Below, one piece after another: positions 35,337-46,802 of a DNA stretch of 64,000 bases. The stretch spans positions 310,001-374,000 of the forward strand of contig CM056875.1 in assembly GCA_029876055.1 (NCBI GenBank), in the 5' to 3' direction. Source of the stretch: Madurella fahalii. Its lineage: Eukaryota; Ascomycota; Sordariomycetes; Sordariales. The position numbers were made by a program, and so were the translations under genes. The notes beneath the pieces are model-generated. The model was not told the origin of the DNA and made no database searches. It worked only from the letters and a program-made list of their open reading frames with translations. The first letter of the stretch is position 1, and each line of letters opens with the position of its first letter.

Positions 35337-36573
35337 CTAACACATATCCAAAACAATCCGTAACTCGCTCGTCTGTAGCGAGGCCACGGCCGTGTCCAAG
35401 GAGCTTCTATCAACGTAGAACCACTCATCAAGGTCCTGCTTGATCGGCGCGGGAGACAGGTCCTGGTCAGGTGGCAAGTCAACCGTGTCCGGGTCGATGT
35501 TTCCAGGGGTGCCCGACAAGGTGGTATTGTCTCTGCAGCCAACATCAGCATACTAGGTAACTCGGACCCTCAGCGAGGCCATTTAAGAAGAAGCGTACAA
35601 GCAGATCTTCCCATGTTTAGCGTTTCCCTCAACAAGCTCCTTCCACGCATCGGCGCACTCGTCGATGATTCGCTTGGCATACCTGGGCGCAGTCAGTCCT
35701 CCCTCTCTGCACCACCACCCAACGGGCTGTACCAACACACTTTCTATCCTTGAACTCGCCGCCGAAGGCATACTCGTTCGGCGGATACCCGTCAGGAACC
35801 ATATAGATCCTGAACCAGTCCCTCGTGGCATCGAGCAAGCCGGGGAGGTGCTGCTCGACGTCCTTGAGGTCGTGCAGCTTGTCGGCTAGAGGGTCGTGCA
35901 CGTCGATGGCCACCACCTTCCAGTCGGTCTCGCCGCTGTCGAGAAGGCCGAGGATGCCCAGCACTTTGACCTGCTTCACTTCACCCGTCTGGGCGATGGC
36001 ACGGCCGATCTCGCAAACGTCGAGAGGGTCGTCATCGCCTTTTGCGTGGGTGTCGGGGTGTTTGCGGTTAGGGTCCTCCCAGGTCTGGAAGAGTGTCAGT
36101 GACGTGCGTCGCGTTGATGATTATGAGCATGAAAAACGGGACGTGCACAGGCGAGTGCGTACCTGGGGAAAAGCCCCATAGTTCCAGATGTAGCCCTTGT
36201 ATGGGAAGCAGCTCTTGACGAAGCGCGGTTCCTCGCGCAGCATGTCTTGGCTGATTGGATTGAGGCTTTCGCTGGTCGAAATCTGTTGAATTAGAGTAAT
36301 GGGGGTCAGGGTCTACCGTCTGTGTTTCAACATGTGGCAGAAAAACCGGCACACCTCGAACTTCGCATTCGTCCATCGCGGAACCTCGACCACCATATTC
36401 AGCACGCCCGCATCCTTGTCGTGATACAGCGGGATGTCATGGAAGGGAGAGACAGGCACTCGGTCTTTTGTGCGCTCAAAGTAGACTCGGTACGAGTCTG
36501 TAAATGGGCGGCCCGACCTTCGGACCGAGTATTCGCTCTTTGGAGTCTTGCCGTACAAATCCTCCGTCGCCAT
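35337..36573 (-). CDS. IPP1: Inorganic pyrophosphatase (family I)
   Basis: Five exons (36573-36355, 36282-36163, 36084-35741, 35682-35599, 35532-35337) give 320 residues; every junction restores the family sequence. Hydrolyses PPi to two Pi in the cytosol. Signatures in order: VSPFHDIPLYHDKD, VVEVPRWTNAKFE, LNPISQDM, GYIWNYGAFPQTWEDPN, GDDDPLDVCEIG (the metal-binding aspartates), QVKVLGILGLLDSGETDWKV, DPLADKL, DWFRIYMVPDG and KYAKRIIDE. No mitochondrial presequence is seen, so the cytosolic enzyme is favoured. The C-terminus (DEWFYVDRSSLDTAVASL and on) is about 30 residues longer than in yeast Ipp1 (287 residues). A diverged paralogue is possible since several variable sites differ from yeast. 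Confidence 0.93.
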
Positions 36574-37159
36574 GGCCGACTCTAGTTGGGAAGGGTTGAA
36601 AATGGTAGTACCTCAGTCACCCAACGCGATTGAGAGGGTGTGTGTTGGTCCGAGTCTCGATAGCTCTAAAGTCAAGCACCGGCGTGACGTCACCGGCCAT
36701 CTTCAAACTGCTGCAGCATCGCGGGGACGGGCAGATGATTGGTTGCATGCAACGCAATGCTTTTGCTGCTAGCACAAGTTGAATCAAAAGTGCTGGCTCC
36801 TTAGAACCGGGTAGATGGGACTCCCGGACACTGCGACTCGTCCGATTTGACGTTGCACCAGAGCCGCTGCGGTGGACTGGCCGTATCCCATCGGCCAGGC
36901 CATGCAGCCAGAGTATTGTGGCACGGGCTGAAAAGAATTGGGACGACTTAGTCATGTCCGGCGGCGCAGACAAGAAATATAGAACCCAGGGTGGCCTGGC
37001 GGGCATTGGCCGGGACATTGGTTGAACAGGCCATGGCGGTATTACTACCTCGAATAGAATGCAACATCTACGGCGAGAACTGCATGCATGGCTGAATCAG
37101 AGTGCCATCTCAGGTCGAGAAAGGTCCGATCTGCCTCCTCCCATGCAGGTACACCAGGC

Positions 37160-37252
37160 ATCAAAAATTAGGATCAGAGATTAAGGATCAGATATCAGGG
37201 ATCAGAAATCAGACATCAGACATCAGACAGACAGACACCAGACACCAGAGGT
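37160..37252. repeat. ATCAGA/CAGACA simple-sequence repeat
   Basis: Imperfect tandem of ATCAGA-related units (ATCAGAGATTAAGG, ATCAGACATCAGACA, then CAGACAGACAG and CACCAGACACCAGAG), in the IPP1/LAP intergenic region. Confidence 0.75.
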
Positions 37253-38055
37253 GTGCTGACTCAGTTTCTCACTCAGCAAAGGGGCACGCATCGGGTATTG
37301 AACATACATGGATACTTTGGGCTTGCCTGAAGCGCCGGCCGGGGCGTCCCGCTTCGCAAATACCCGTGGCATTCTTTTGATTCGCAGATTAGCTGGCTTT
37401 GCACCCAGCATGTGATCCGCGGTACGTAGTGTAAGGCAGGTGATGCACTCTACCGTGCCTAGGGCAGGCCGATAAGTTAGTGCCAGTGCCCAGCACGCCA
37501 CCGACTGCTTGCCATGGCCGTTCCGGCCGGCGCTCACCCCCAGGATCAGCAGGTGGGCAGCAAGTGCCAAGCTGCACACGCGTGCATGACATGGGTATTC
37601 CGCAATCGCAGCGGGGTTCGGGAAGGTATTAATTGAGTTATCTTAGCTCCGGCTGCTCTTGGGATTGCTGACGGCGGCGAGAGCTTCTGATAGGCCGGGT
37701 CGTTCTCCCCGCTGACGGTTCCGCAGCCCGCGCTGGGACGGGCCAAGCTCATCCCCACACCATCCCCAGGAAGCCCCTGGGAAGCCCGGTGGGAGGCGCC
37801 GTAGGGACCTGCCGTAGCGGATCTAGCGGCGACCGGTACATGACCCATGCAGCGACCCGATTCTTACTCGGGAAGGCAGCTGCTCGCCCGAGCGTTGCAA
37901 CAACTCCCAAAACTGGCCCCGCGCCCAGACGCGATTGGGCTACCGAATGGCGCCTTGCAGCCTCCAGGCGGCGAGCGTGCCATGGAAACAATCTGCAGAG
38001 CTGACCGGCGGATAGTCCATGTCCGAGGGGCGAGAGAGTGGCGGAGTCGGCCAGA

Positions 38056-38071
38056 CCCCCCCCCCCCCCCC
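38056..38071. repeat. C16 homopolymer
   Basis: Sixteen consecutive C about 130 bases before the aminopeptidase start. A candidate length-variable tract in a promoter or 5' UTR. Confidence 0.85.
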
Positions 38072-38203
38072 GGTCGTCCTGACCAAGTTCAAAATGGCCC
38101 TCTGCCTCTGCCCTCGTCGGCCATGTCCATCACCCCAAGTCCCTCTCCTTGTCCTTATTTCCCACGCCCAACAGCGCGCCACGCCCAAGACTACTGATCC
38201 GGG

Positions 38204-39834
38204 ATGAGGTTCACCACCGCTTCGCTCCTTCCTTTGGCGCTGCCCGCTCTGGTCAGCGCCGCCGCCGGCGGCGGTCCTGACGGCGGACACGGCGGACCCG
38301 GCAAGAAGCCTCTCGTCGACTCAGAGAAGCTCCAGTCTATGATGAAGGCCAAGGACCTGCTCGCCGGCTCCCAGAAGCTCCAGGATCTGGCCGACGCCCA
38401 CGGCGGCAACCGTGCCTTTGGCAGCGGCGGCCACAATGCCACCGTCGACTACATCTACAAGACGCTGAAGGCTCTCAACTACTACAACGTGGTCAAGCAG
38501 CCCTTCACCGAGATCTTCTCGCAGGGCTCCAGCGAGCTCACCATCGGCGAGCAGTCGATCGAGTCTCAGATCATGACCTACACCCCCGGCGGCCAGGCCA
38601 CGGCCCCGATCGTCGCACTCGCCAATCTGGGCTGCACACCCGCCGACTATCCTACCGAGGTGGCCGGCAACATTGCCCTGGTCTCGCGTGGCGAGTGCAC
38701 CTTTGGCGAAAAGTCGCTGAGCGCCAAGGCTGCCGGCGCCCTCGCCATCGTCATCTACAACAACGTCGAAGGCTCGCTCGCGGGTACGCTCGGCACCCCG
38801 TTCCTGGACTATGCCCCCGTCGTGGGCATCAGCCAGGAGGATGGCCAGGCCATCCTGGAGCAGCTTTCCCAAGGCGCCGTTACGGCCACGCTCAACATCG
38901 AGGCGACCGTCGAGGAGCGCGTCAACTTCAACGTCATTGCCGAGACCAAGCAGGGCGACCACGACAACGTGTTGGTCGTTGGCGGTCACTCGGACTCTGT
39001 CGCCGCCGGCCCGGGCATCAAGTGAGTGCTTTCCTCTATCCGCAATATCCAATTGAATTTCCTTCTTGAAAAATTTGTGCGTGCTAACACTCTCTCGTTT
39101 CTAGCGACGACGGCTCCGGCACCATCGGCATCCTGACGGTCGCGAAGGCGCTCGCAAAGTTCCGCGTCAACAACGCCATCCGGTTCGCCTTTTGGGGCGC
39201 AGAGGAGTTTGGCCTGCTCGGCTCCTACTTCTACATGAACTCGATCAACGGCTCCGAGACCGAGATGGCCAAGATCCGGGCCTACCTCAACTTTGACATG
39301 ATTGCCAGCCCCAACTACATCCTCGGCATCTACGACGGCGATGGAAACGCTTTCAACCTGACGGGTCCTGCCGGCTCCGACGTCCTCGAGAGGGACTTTG
39401 AGGAGTTCTTCGAGAGCAATGGCTTCCCCTCGGTGCCGACCGAGTTCAGCGGCCGGTCCGACTACGCCACCTTTATCGAGAACGGCATCCCCTCGGGCGG
39501 TCTCTTCACTGGTGCCGAGGTGGCCAAGACGGAGGAGGAAGCGGCCCTCTTTGGCGGCGAGGTCGGCGTTGCCTACGATGTCAACTACCACAGGGCGGGC
39601 GACACTGTCGACAACCTCAACATGGACGCCTTCCTGCTCAACACCAAGGCCATCGCCCACTCGGTCGCAAAGTACGCCCGCAGCTTTGAGTCGCTGCCGG
39701 CTGTCAACATCAATGAGCGCCGCTGGGAGGCCGACCGCGCAAAGATGCTCAAGCGCAACGCCGACAGGCAGGGTCATGGCCACGGCCACAAACACTCCCC
39801 TTCTAGCCCTTGCGGCGGCGGCGCTCTCATCTGA
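38204..39834 (+). CDS. lap2: Secreted M28 leucine aminopeptidase with PA domain (LAP2/aminopeptidase Y type)
   Basis: Two exons (38204-39021, 39105-39834) give 515 residues; intron GTGAGT...TTTCTAG with branch GCTAAC. Signal peptide ends near LVSAAA. A PA domain lies at about 125-240 (APIVALANLGCTPADYP, GNIALVSRGECTFGEK). The M28 zinc dipeptidase domain follows: GGHSDSV (His262), NDDGSGT (Asp274), WGAEEFG (Glu306-307), NFDMIASPNY and YHRAGDT give the two-zinc ligands and catalytic Glu. It removes N-terminal residues from peptides outside the cell or in the vacuole. The end has an unusual His/Gly tail (RQGHGHGHKH) that could bind metal. N-glycosylation sequons are frequent (NATVDY, NGSE, NLTG). 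Confidence 0.93.
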
Positions 39835-42081
39835 CCGGGGAAGGGAAAAAAACAAACAAAACAAAAACAAGCCTTAAAAAAAGGAGCTATTTTATGAATC
39901 ATAGTGCTTTAATGTATATACCAATTCTCAGACGAAGCAGGATGACTCATATATAATATATGTAATGCCGCAATGGATGATGGTTATTTATTGGTTCCTG
40001 TGTTTGGATCTTTTGTCGAACCTGGGTGGATGTTCGGCTCTGACGTGACGTTGGAAAATTAATGAAAGAGGTAGGTGAATTAATCTATGCCCGGTAGTCG
40101 TCTTGCCGGAGGCTGTGTTAGGTTGGCGAGGCGGGTAAAGCACCTGCTGGGTCGTGTCGAGGGGAGTGTGTGTGCATGGCGGGTAGCTCATGTGAGTTCA
40201 CTGTGAAACGGCATATCTTCTGCACACGTGTGGCGTAACCGAGGTAGCAATCTTGTTTTGTTATTTTTGTATTCTTGCCGGTGGTATTGCAGCCCTTCTA
40301 ATGTGGTTTTATAATTTACGTGGTTAGGTAAGTTATGTATGAAATGTTTTCCCTTTTTTTCTCTCCAAATTTTTTTTTTTTTTTAAAAAAAAAACCCCTG
40401 TAAGATTACAGTCATCAGAGCAGATTGGCTAAAACACAAGTCCCTCGCAGGCTAATTAAATATCTTAACAACGACTTCAGTTCTGGTTCGATATCCGAAA
40501 GAGACCAGCCGTTTAGCGGTAGATGACTCCCCTCTTTCTCCGGTAACTTGGAGCAGGAAACTTATTGCATAGGCTGACAGAGACACAGGGTATTTCAGGA
40601 CAGCGGAAGTCGCCACATTATTGTTGCGATATTACCGTCGGTGACTTCAGTCCGGCAGCGGGATTTTGTTGTGGCGATGCTGAAGGAATGCAATTCCAGG
40701 TCGTCATTCCTATGATTGTGCTCGGAGTTCGAGTGGCTGACAAGACCAATGACAGCTCCTCCCATCGCGTTTTGTCCGCACAAGCGGGCAGAATTTTTAG
40801 CCACCTGATTACCTAGGGCATTGAATCCTCCCCATCTTGTCCGCTGACGGGCTCTCCACAGAAAGCCAAAGGTTGGCTGGCGTTCACTAGTTAATCAGTC
40901 GGCTCAGTCGACCAACAACGGGACAAGTAGAGGCGCAAATGATGTCGCCTGACGGCGGGCGGCTTTTTGTTAGGCACCGAACCTCACAGCGTAACCGCAT
41001 CATAGCTGTCAGGGGTCCACAACACTTCTCGTGGGCAACCAACGGCTCCCCTTGTGGATTCTCAGAGACAGCGACGTGGGCTCCGACCATTGGCATCCAG
41101 GGTTTGAGTTCGCCGGCCACAGGCTTCACTGGGCTTTGATAATCACCATTTTTGATTTGGCCCCAAAACTGAAGCCGTCGGGGAAAACGAGGCGCGACTA
41201 GCTAAGATCTACTTGTCGTTGTTTTTAGGTGGGAAACGCCGGATTTTGGGATCGCCAAGCGGCAAAGGGTGGTTCATCTCTACTCACTAGTCGCAGGGCA
41301 CAGCAGGCCAAGCTTTCCTCGCCGAGCCCTGGGCCGCCCGCTCGCTGCAACACAGCCGTTCGCATCTCGTCCTATTGGGGAGTGGAAACATGAAAACAAG
41401 AGAGTCCGAGCCGTCGTGAAAACCACAGCACCATGCTGTTTGCGCTCACGATCCGGGGCGGTGCTTGGCTTGACTCCAGATTTAGCTCACGAGGGTAATT
41501 AGCATCGCGCCAACACCCTCCACATCGCGCTTGTTTGTCCCAGGCCGCAGAATTTTGTCTATGGGGACTGGAGCCAGAGCGTCCCCGTCGACAAGCACGC
41601 GAAATGGATCCTCTGCCCTTAGCACGACATGTCATTCGCTGAGACGCGCGCCAAGCGGGACCCTGAAATGTGGTTGCCTCCAGAGAGGGCCCAGTCTGCG
41701 GTGTAGTGCTGACATGGGGCATGGGTTCGCGTCTTTGACAGTCTTGCAGTTGTGCGTCGGGGCTGATACATCCATGCTCCTGCTCTCGATCGCCAGCAAT
41801 CAGCTTATTTGGAGAGGCTGAGCTAGCATGCTCTGTCCCCGATCCCAGTCTCGCCCGGCCGGGCTTGTCCTTGCCGAGCCTTGGCAGCGAAAACTCAGGG
41901 GCGTCAGGATGCGAGTAGGAATAAGTTCGTCCATCGAGAAGCGCGCATATAAGGGAAGCGGGCTCGCTCCCCCAGCTCGGACTCGGACTCCCAGCACCGC
42001 GCACCTCAAGTCCTTTTCCTTGGGTCAATAACGCCTTTCATTTCTTGTTTCTCCCATCTTGATTCACCCTCACTGCGCAAG
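39835..42081. other. 2.2 kb intergenic region
   Basis: Begins with the A/T-rich 3' region of the aminopeptidase gene; has a T15A10 palindromic homopolymer pair at 40370-40394. No gene is supported in 40200-41900; the longest minus-strand frame (41372-42028) has no family features. The end holds the M13 peptidase promoter. Confidence 0.4.
41946..41952 (+). promoter_or_regulatory. TATA-like element of the M13 peptidase gene
   Basis: ATATAAG within GCGCATATAAGGG, about 130 bases upstream of the start codon at 42082, with a CT-rich stretch between. Placement fits a core promoter; no other evidence. Confidence 0.4.
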
Positions 42082-44387
42082 ATGGGTCAGTGGCAGAGCA
42101 GCACGGTGTGCACGACGCCGGCGTGTCTGCACGCGGCTTCCAATGTCCTTCAGAATATGCACCCAAACTGGGCCCAGATGGACCCCTGCACACAGTTTGA
42201 TGAAAGTGAGCGAAGCACGGCCCAGATAACCCCTGTTTCGGTACATTTATCTAACCAGCGACAGTGGTCTGCTATGGGTATAGGGAAAGATTCGAGGCCG
42301 ATCAGTTGCTTGCCGGTGGCATTCAGCAGCGCATCTTCAGACTTCTAGAGCGCATGCTCGAGAATCCCGACTACCAACAAGCAATGGGGCACCGTTCCGT
42401 TCAGTCTCAGATCACCGCCCGATCAGATAGCTACGGCGAGCACAATTTCGACTTGCTGCGGACCAGTTATCAAGCCTGTATGAACACCGAGGCCAGGCAG
42501 GAAGCGGGAATCCAGCCGCTCACCGACCTGGTTGTCTCCATCAACAAGTCTTGGCCAATCTCAGTCGACGACCTCGAGACGAAAGTTGGACCATCCGAAC
42601 ATGAGGCCCTGGTCAAGGCTTCCCTTATTCTCGAAGAACTCGGCATCCCCGTCTTCCACTCCGCGATAAATGGTCAAATCGTCATAAGAGACCCCCTGGA
42701 CTCGGTGCGTTTCTTCGTCCCCGCAACGGCCGTCCGTGCTAACACAGTCGTAGAAACACAATCGACTCGCCTTCATTCACCCCAGTCTGGTCAACACCAA
42801 TGCCACGGTATACAGTGACAATGCTGCCCTGGCGCTCTACGCCGAGAAGATATCCGAGGCGCTGGAGCTGGTGTACCAGAAAAAGCTCTTGGAGTCAGAC
42901 GCTGCCGAGCTTGCAAACGGAGTGGTAAACTTTGAGATTGAGATGTACAAAACCATGGCTCCCTACGCCGCGCTAGCCCAGACAGCAACCAGCTTGGAAG
43001 TGAGTAACCGGGCAAAAAGGCTGTCGGCCCCAGCCAAGACGAGACAGGGCTCTGACGCTGATTCCTGTTTTAGGAGATTTATTCGCTCATGCCGCTCAAT
43101 GAGTTCTCGGCCACTGTACCCATCCTGGGCTTCGACAAGGTGGTCGCCGCCCTCGGCGATCCCAGCCATCCGATAACCGAAGTCTATGTGCAACAGCCAG
43201 CCGCCTTCGTCGAGCTGGCCGAGGTCATAGCTAGCCAGCCCAAGGCGGTTGTGCAGAGCTGGATGGTGTGGAAGGCAATCGACAGGTTGCATGGCTATAT
43301 TATCGACCCCGAACTTGAAGCCATCATGCCCAAAACGACGACCGGCCTTAACCAGGCCGGTGACTGCATAAACGCCGTCAGCGGGACCATGCGATACGCG
43401 CTGGATCACATCTTCGTAGCGGCAGCGTACCCCGAACAAGCCATGGAGTCAACCGATGAGATGACGACTCACATCCGGGAGAAGTACAAGGAGCGCATCC
43501 AGGCACTGGATTGGATGAGCGATGAGTCCAAGACCCGAGCCATTCAAAAGGTGGACAATATGGTCCAGCAGATCGGATACCAGAAATCGAACCCGGACGT
43601 TTCATCAGCCGAGTCGGTGGCCGCCTATTACCAGGACCTGAACGTCACCGACAGCTACTTTGCCAACAGGCTGGCAGGCTTGCGACACAAGACGCTCAAG
43701 GAGTATGCGACCGCCATGGTGACCCCAGACCGCACCGACTGGGGTTCGCCCGCAACCGAGGTCAACTGCTATTACCAAACTAGTGATAACGTCATGTACA
43801 TCCACGCCGGCTTCTCGCAGCTGCCCTACTACCACCCCCAACTGCCCGACTATGCCACGTACGGCGGCCTGGGTTCCGTCATCGGCCACGAAATCAGCCA
43901 CGGCTTCGACAACCAGGGGCGCAAGTTGAACGAGAATGGCGAGCAGAAGCCATGGTGGGACAACGCGACCGTCACAGCCTACGTGGAGCGCGCCCAGTGC
44001 TTCGTGGACCAGTACTCGCAGTTCCAGGTCGACGTCCCCGGCGGGAAGATGAACGTGGACGGCCAGCGGACGCTGGGCGAGAACATTGCCGATGCGGGCG
44101 GCCTGAGCGTCGCCTTCGACACCTGGGCCGACCAGCGCAAAGCCAAGCCTGACGTCTGGAACCAACAACTGCCCGGCTTGGAACTGCTCACGCCCGAGCA
44201 GCTCTTCTTCGTCTTCTATGCCAACATGTGGTGCAACAGTCTCACCCCGGCCGCTCTCCAGACGTGGGTGGAGACTAAGCACCACTCGCCCGACAATGTT
44301 CGCATCCGCGGTCTCACCAGGAACTCGCGAGCGTTCAAGGCAGCATTCTCGTGCCCGGTCAGGGAGCCCGAGTGTGCCCTGTTCTAG
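42082..44387 (+). CDS. M13 (neprilysin-type) zinc metallopeptidase
   Basis: Four exons (42082-42205, 42265-42704, 42754-42999, 43074-44387) give 707 residues; donors GTGAGC, GTGCGT, GTGAGT with AG acceptors. Family features: N-terminal M13 region (DYQQAMGHRSVQ, CMNTEARQEAG), then the catalytic half with a variant NAYY motif (VNCYYQTSDNVMYIHAG), the zinc site HEISH in GSVIGHEISHGFDNQG, the third ligand in ENIADAGG and a C-terminal RNSRAFKAAFSC. Cleaves peptides on the N-side of hydrophobic residues in known members. Odd: no signal peptide or membrane anchor is encoded from this start (MGQWQSSTVCTTPAC), although Cys-rich M13 enzymes are normally extracytoplasmic; an additional upstream exon may be missing, and no in-frame ATG is visible upstream. 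The CxxW end of mammalian enzymes is replaced by ECALF. Confidence 0.88.
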
Positions 44388-45221
44388 TAGACGGGCTACA
44401 AGGCCTACTTCAAGGATAGGCTGAACCATTTCCATTTCCACTTCCATTTCCATTTACATTTTCCTTAGACGAGCATGAGCATGTGTGTTTTACCTTGTTG
44501 GTGTCTGGCGTTGTCGAATTTTCCAATAAGAACTGGGCATCGGGTGGGGAGAATCAAGGACAAATTGAGCGCTTAACCTTAAGACATAGTAGTAGTAGTT
44601 AAAAACTAGAATTAGATAGACTCTAATGGAGCGCATCACCGTTGTCATGTTCGTTCTACTTGTTTGTTTGCAAAGCTGAGGTGTGCTTTCTTGTCGGCTC
44701 CCGCTCTTTAGAAATAAGTTCATTTCCCAATCTAATTTGGCCTTGCTCTCTCGGACTCACAAAGTCCGCTGTCATTTCTCCCAGCATTTTGGCTCGTTGG
44801 CTTGGCGACAAGCGTTGGCACCATCTCTCACGTACGAATCCGAGGTAAGGACCAGTGTTGTCCGAAGGAGGAACGGAACCCCGTGGGAACTGAATCCTTC
44901 CATGTCATTGCAGCAGTGCAATGCAATATCCGTACCACGTCCCTCTGCCCGGGCAAGTGAGGGAGCCAGCAAAAGGATGCTGAGCGCACGACTGCTCATC
45001 TCATTTACTGACGCGCGTGAGAACTCCGATCCCTGCCGAAACAGGGCACCCAACGTTTTTCGGGTTTACTTCCACAGCCCCTGATTCAACTCATGGTCTG
45101 TTCAAGACGCGCCATCAAACCCGAACTGTCTCCGCGGAACCGCGCGAAGTAAGGACGTCTTTATAACTGACGCACATCTTGTTGCGCTGGCGAGCTTTAT
45201 ACGGTGCAGCAGCCGCCCACT
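44388..45221. other. Convergent 3' intergenic region (M13 peptidase / BTN1)
   Basis: 0.8 kb between tail-to-tail genes, with a TTCCATTTCCA short tandem just after the M13 stop (about 44428-44462). No gene seen. Confidence 0.45.
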
Positions 45222-46749
45222 TCAGCTGGCTTCGATGCGACGGCAAAAGTCTCTCCCATGCTGCACCTGCCACTCGCACAGCCAAACCTCCATGGCCATG
45301 CCCAAGAAGCCGGCAATGCAGATACCGCCGCTGTCGCTGACCGATGTCGCGCCCAAGCTGAACTCGCGTTCCTCGGCCGGCACATTCTCCATGATCTCGG
45401 CAAATGTGTTGACGTAGACGGCCCCGCCCAGCAGGCCCTCCCAAAAGGTGATGAGGAACACCAGATACACCGAGGGTATAAAGTTTAACAGCGCGTGTAG
45501 CGTCAGCAGGACTAGGTTAGCGACCTGCAGCAGAGAGGGGAAATATAAGTTGTGGACCCGAATAAAGGGCGTCGAGGAGCGAGAGATGAACACGCCGAGC
45601 TGGTAGAGAAAGCCGTAAAAAGGGTAGAAGGCGCGGAACTCGGAAAACGGGGACTCGTCGAGCGGAAACAGCAGGGTCGGCGCCACGCCCTGGTTGATGG
45701 TGTACTCGGCGACGTACACCAGCAAAAGCGGCAGCATATAGGGCCAGAACAGCGCCTTTGCACGTCGCAGATGTGCCCAGAACGACGGTCCCTTTCCCGC
45801 GCGATGATGGCGATGTCGATGATGATGATGATGATGATGCGTCGAGTACGCCGTAGCCGCGACCGACGAGCCCGGCGAGAGCAGACTGCTCGACGCCATG
45901 CCCGTGGGCACGTCCTCAAAATCCTCCTCCTCCTCCTCTTCCTCCCTCCCCTCTCCATCCTCGTCCCTCACCCCGGACGACACCCTCTCGTACCCGCCCT
46001 TCCACCCCTTCCGCAACGGGCCCCTCGGCAGTACCCCAAAGAAACTCACCAGCATGACCCCGGGCAGCAGCGCCGCGGCCAGCAAGCTCCCCCGCACCCC
46101 CAGCCCGATCCACCCGGTCAAGACCACATACAGGCCGGCGCCCACCAACCCCGCCCCGCCGGTCCCGCTGCCCCAGGCGGCGAGCGACATGTGGCCGTAG
46201 TAATGGGTCAGGCCGAGGAAGCTGAGCTCGCCGCCGCCGCTGCTCAGGCTGGCGAGGACGACGCCGAGCATCTTGACGGCGACGGAGCCGGCGCTGTTGT
46301 CGGCGGGGGCGAGGGCGACCAGGACCATGCCGGCCGAGGAGAGCACGACGAAGACGACGATGCGGGCGGCGTACGGCACGCGGTGGATGAAGTAGGGCGC
46401 GACCAGCTTGGTCAGGAACGAGGGCACCACGTCGGCGAGGAGCACGATGCCCTTGGGCAGGGCGGAGCCGACCAGGTCCTGCGCGGCCGAGAGGATCAGG
46501 ACGTAGAGGACGTTGTTGATCAGGCCTGTTGTGTGTGTGTGATGCTTCGGAGTCAGTTGGTTCCTTCTGTGATGCGGGATTGCTTTGGGACGACGGGCAC
46601 GGGTACGCACCAAACAGCCAGAAGGCGACCAGCACCGACGTGTCGGCGCCATGGAAGATGCTCGCCAGGCGGGCGCGGTAGAGGGCCCACGACGAGGATG
46701 GCGATCCCGGCAGGGGGAGCAGGCCGGATGAGGAGGGTGATCGGTTCAT
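45222..46749 (-). CDS. BTN1: Battenin/CLN3 family vacuolar membrane protein
   Basis: Two exons (46749-46611, 46525-45222) give 480 residues; intron GTGCGT...CACAACAG joins FWLFG to LINNVLYV. CLN3 signatures: NNVLYVLILSAAQDLVG, KLVAPYFIHRVPY, GGGELSFLGLTHYYG, then YTINQGVAPTLLFPL, FYPFYGFLYQLGVFISRS and ITFWEGLLGGAVYVNTF. About 11 hydrophobic spans. Yeast Btn1 sits in the vacuole and influences vacuolar pH and arginine transport; human CLN3 is lysosomal. The large loop carries an acidic run of Glu and a seven-His run, variable among fungi. A GTAG microsatellite lies just upstream in the 5' leader or promoter. Confidence 0.94.
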
Positions 46750-46764
46750 TGTCTGAGGCGGGGC

Positions 46765-46802
46765 AGGTAGGTAGGTAGGTAAGTAGGTAGGTAGGTAGGT
46801 AT
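46765..46802. repeat. GTAG tetranucleotide microsatellite
   Basis: About nine units of GTAG/GGTA with one substitution, starting some 15 bases upstream of the BTN1 start codon, so within its probable 5' UTR. Confidence 0.85.

Larger units (their letters stand above)
36574..38203. promoter_or_regulatory. Divergent intergenic region between IPP1 and the M28 aminopeptidase
   Basis: 1.6 kb holding both promoters, an ATCAGA-type microsatellite and a C16 homopolymer (separate entries). No gene seen. Confidence 0.5.

Noticed and set aside
38321..39870. Two long minus-strand frames under the aminopeptidase
   Set aside because: Antisense shadows; the M28 protein on the plus strand has all zinc ligands and a proper intron.
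41372..42028. 218-codon minus-strand frame
   Set aside because: No recognisable domain, composition like translated intergenic DNA, overlaps the M13 promoter.
43605..44453. 282-codon minus-strand frame
   Set aside because: Antisense of the M13 peptidase catalytic half.
45552..46778. 408-codon plus-strand open frame
   Set aside because: Antisense of BTN1; His/Gln/Arg-rich composition comes from the reverse of its acidic and hydrophobic codons.
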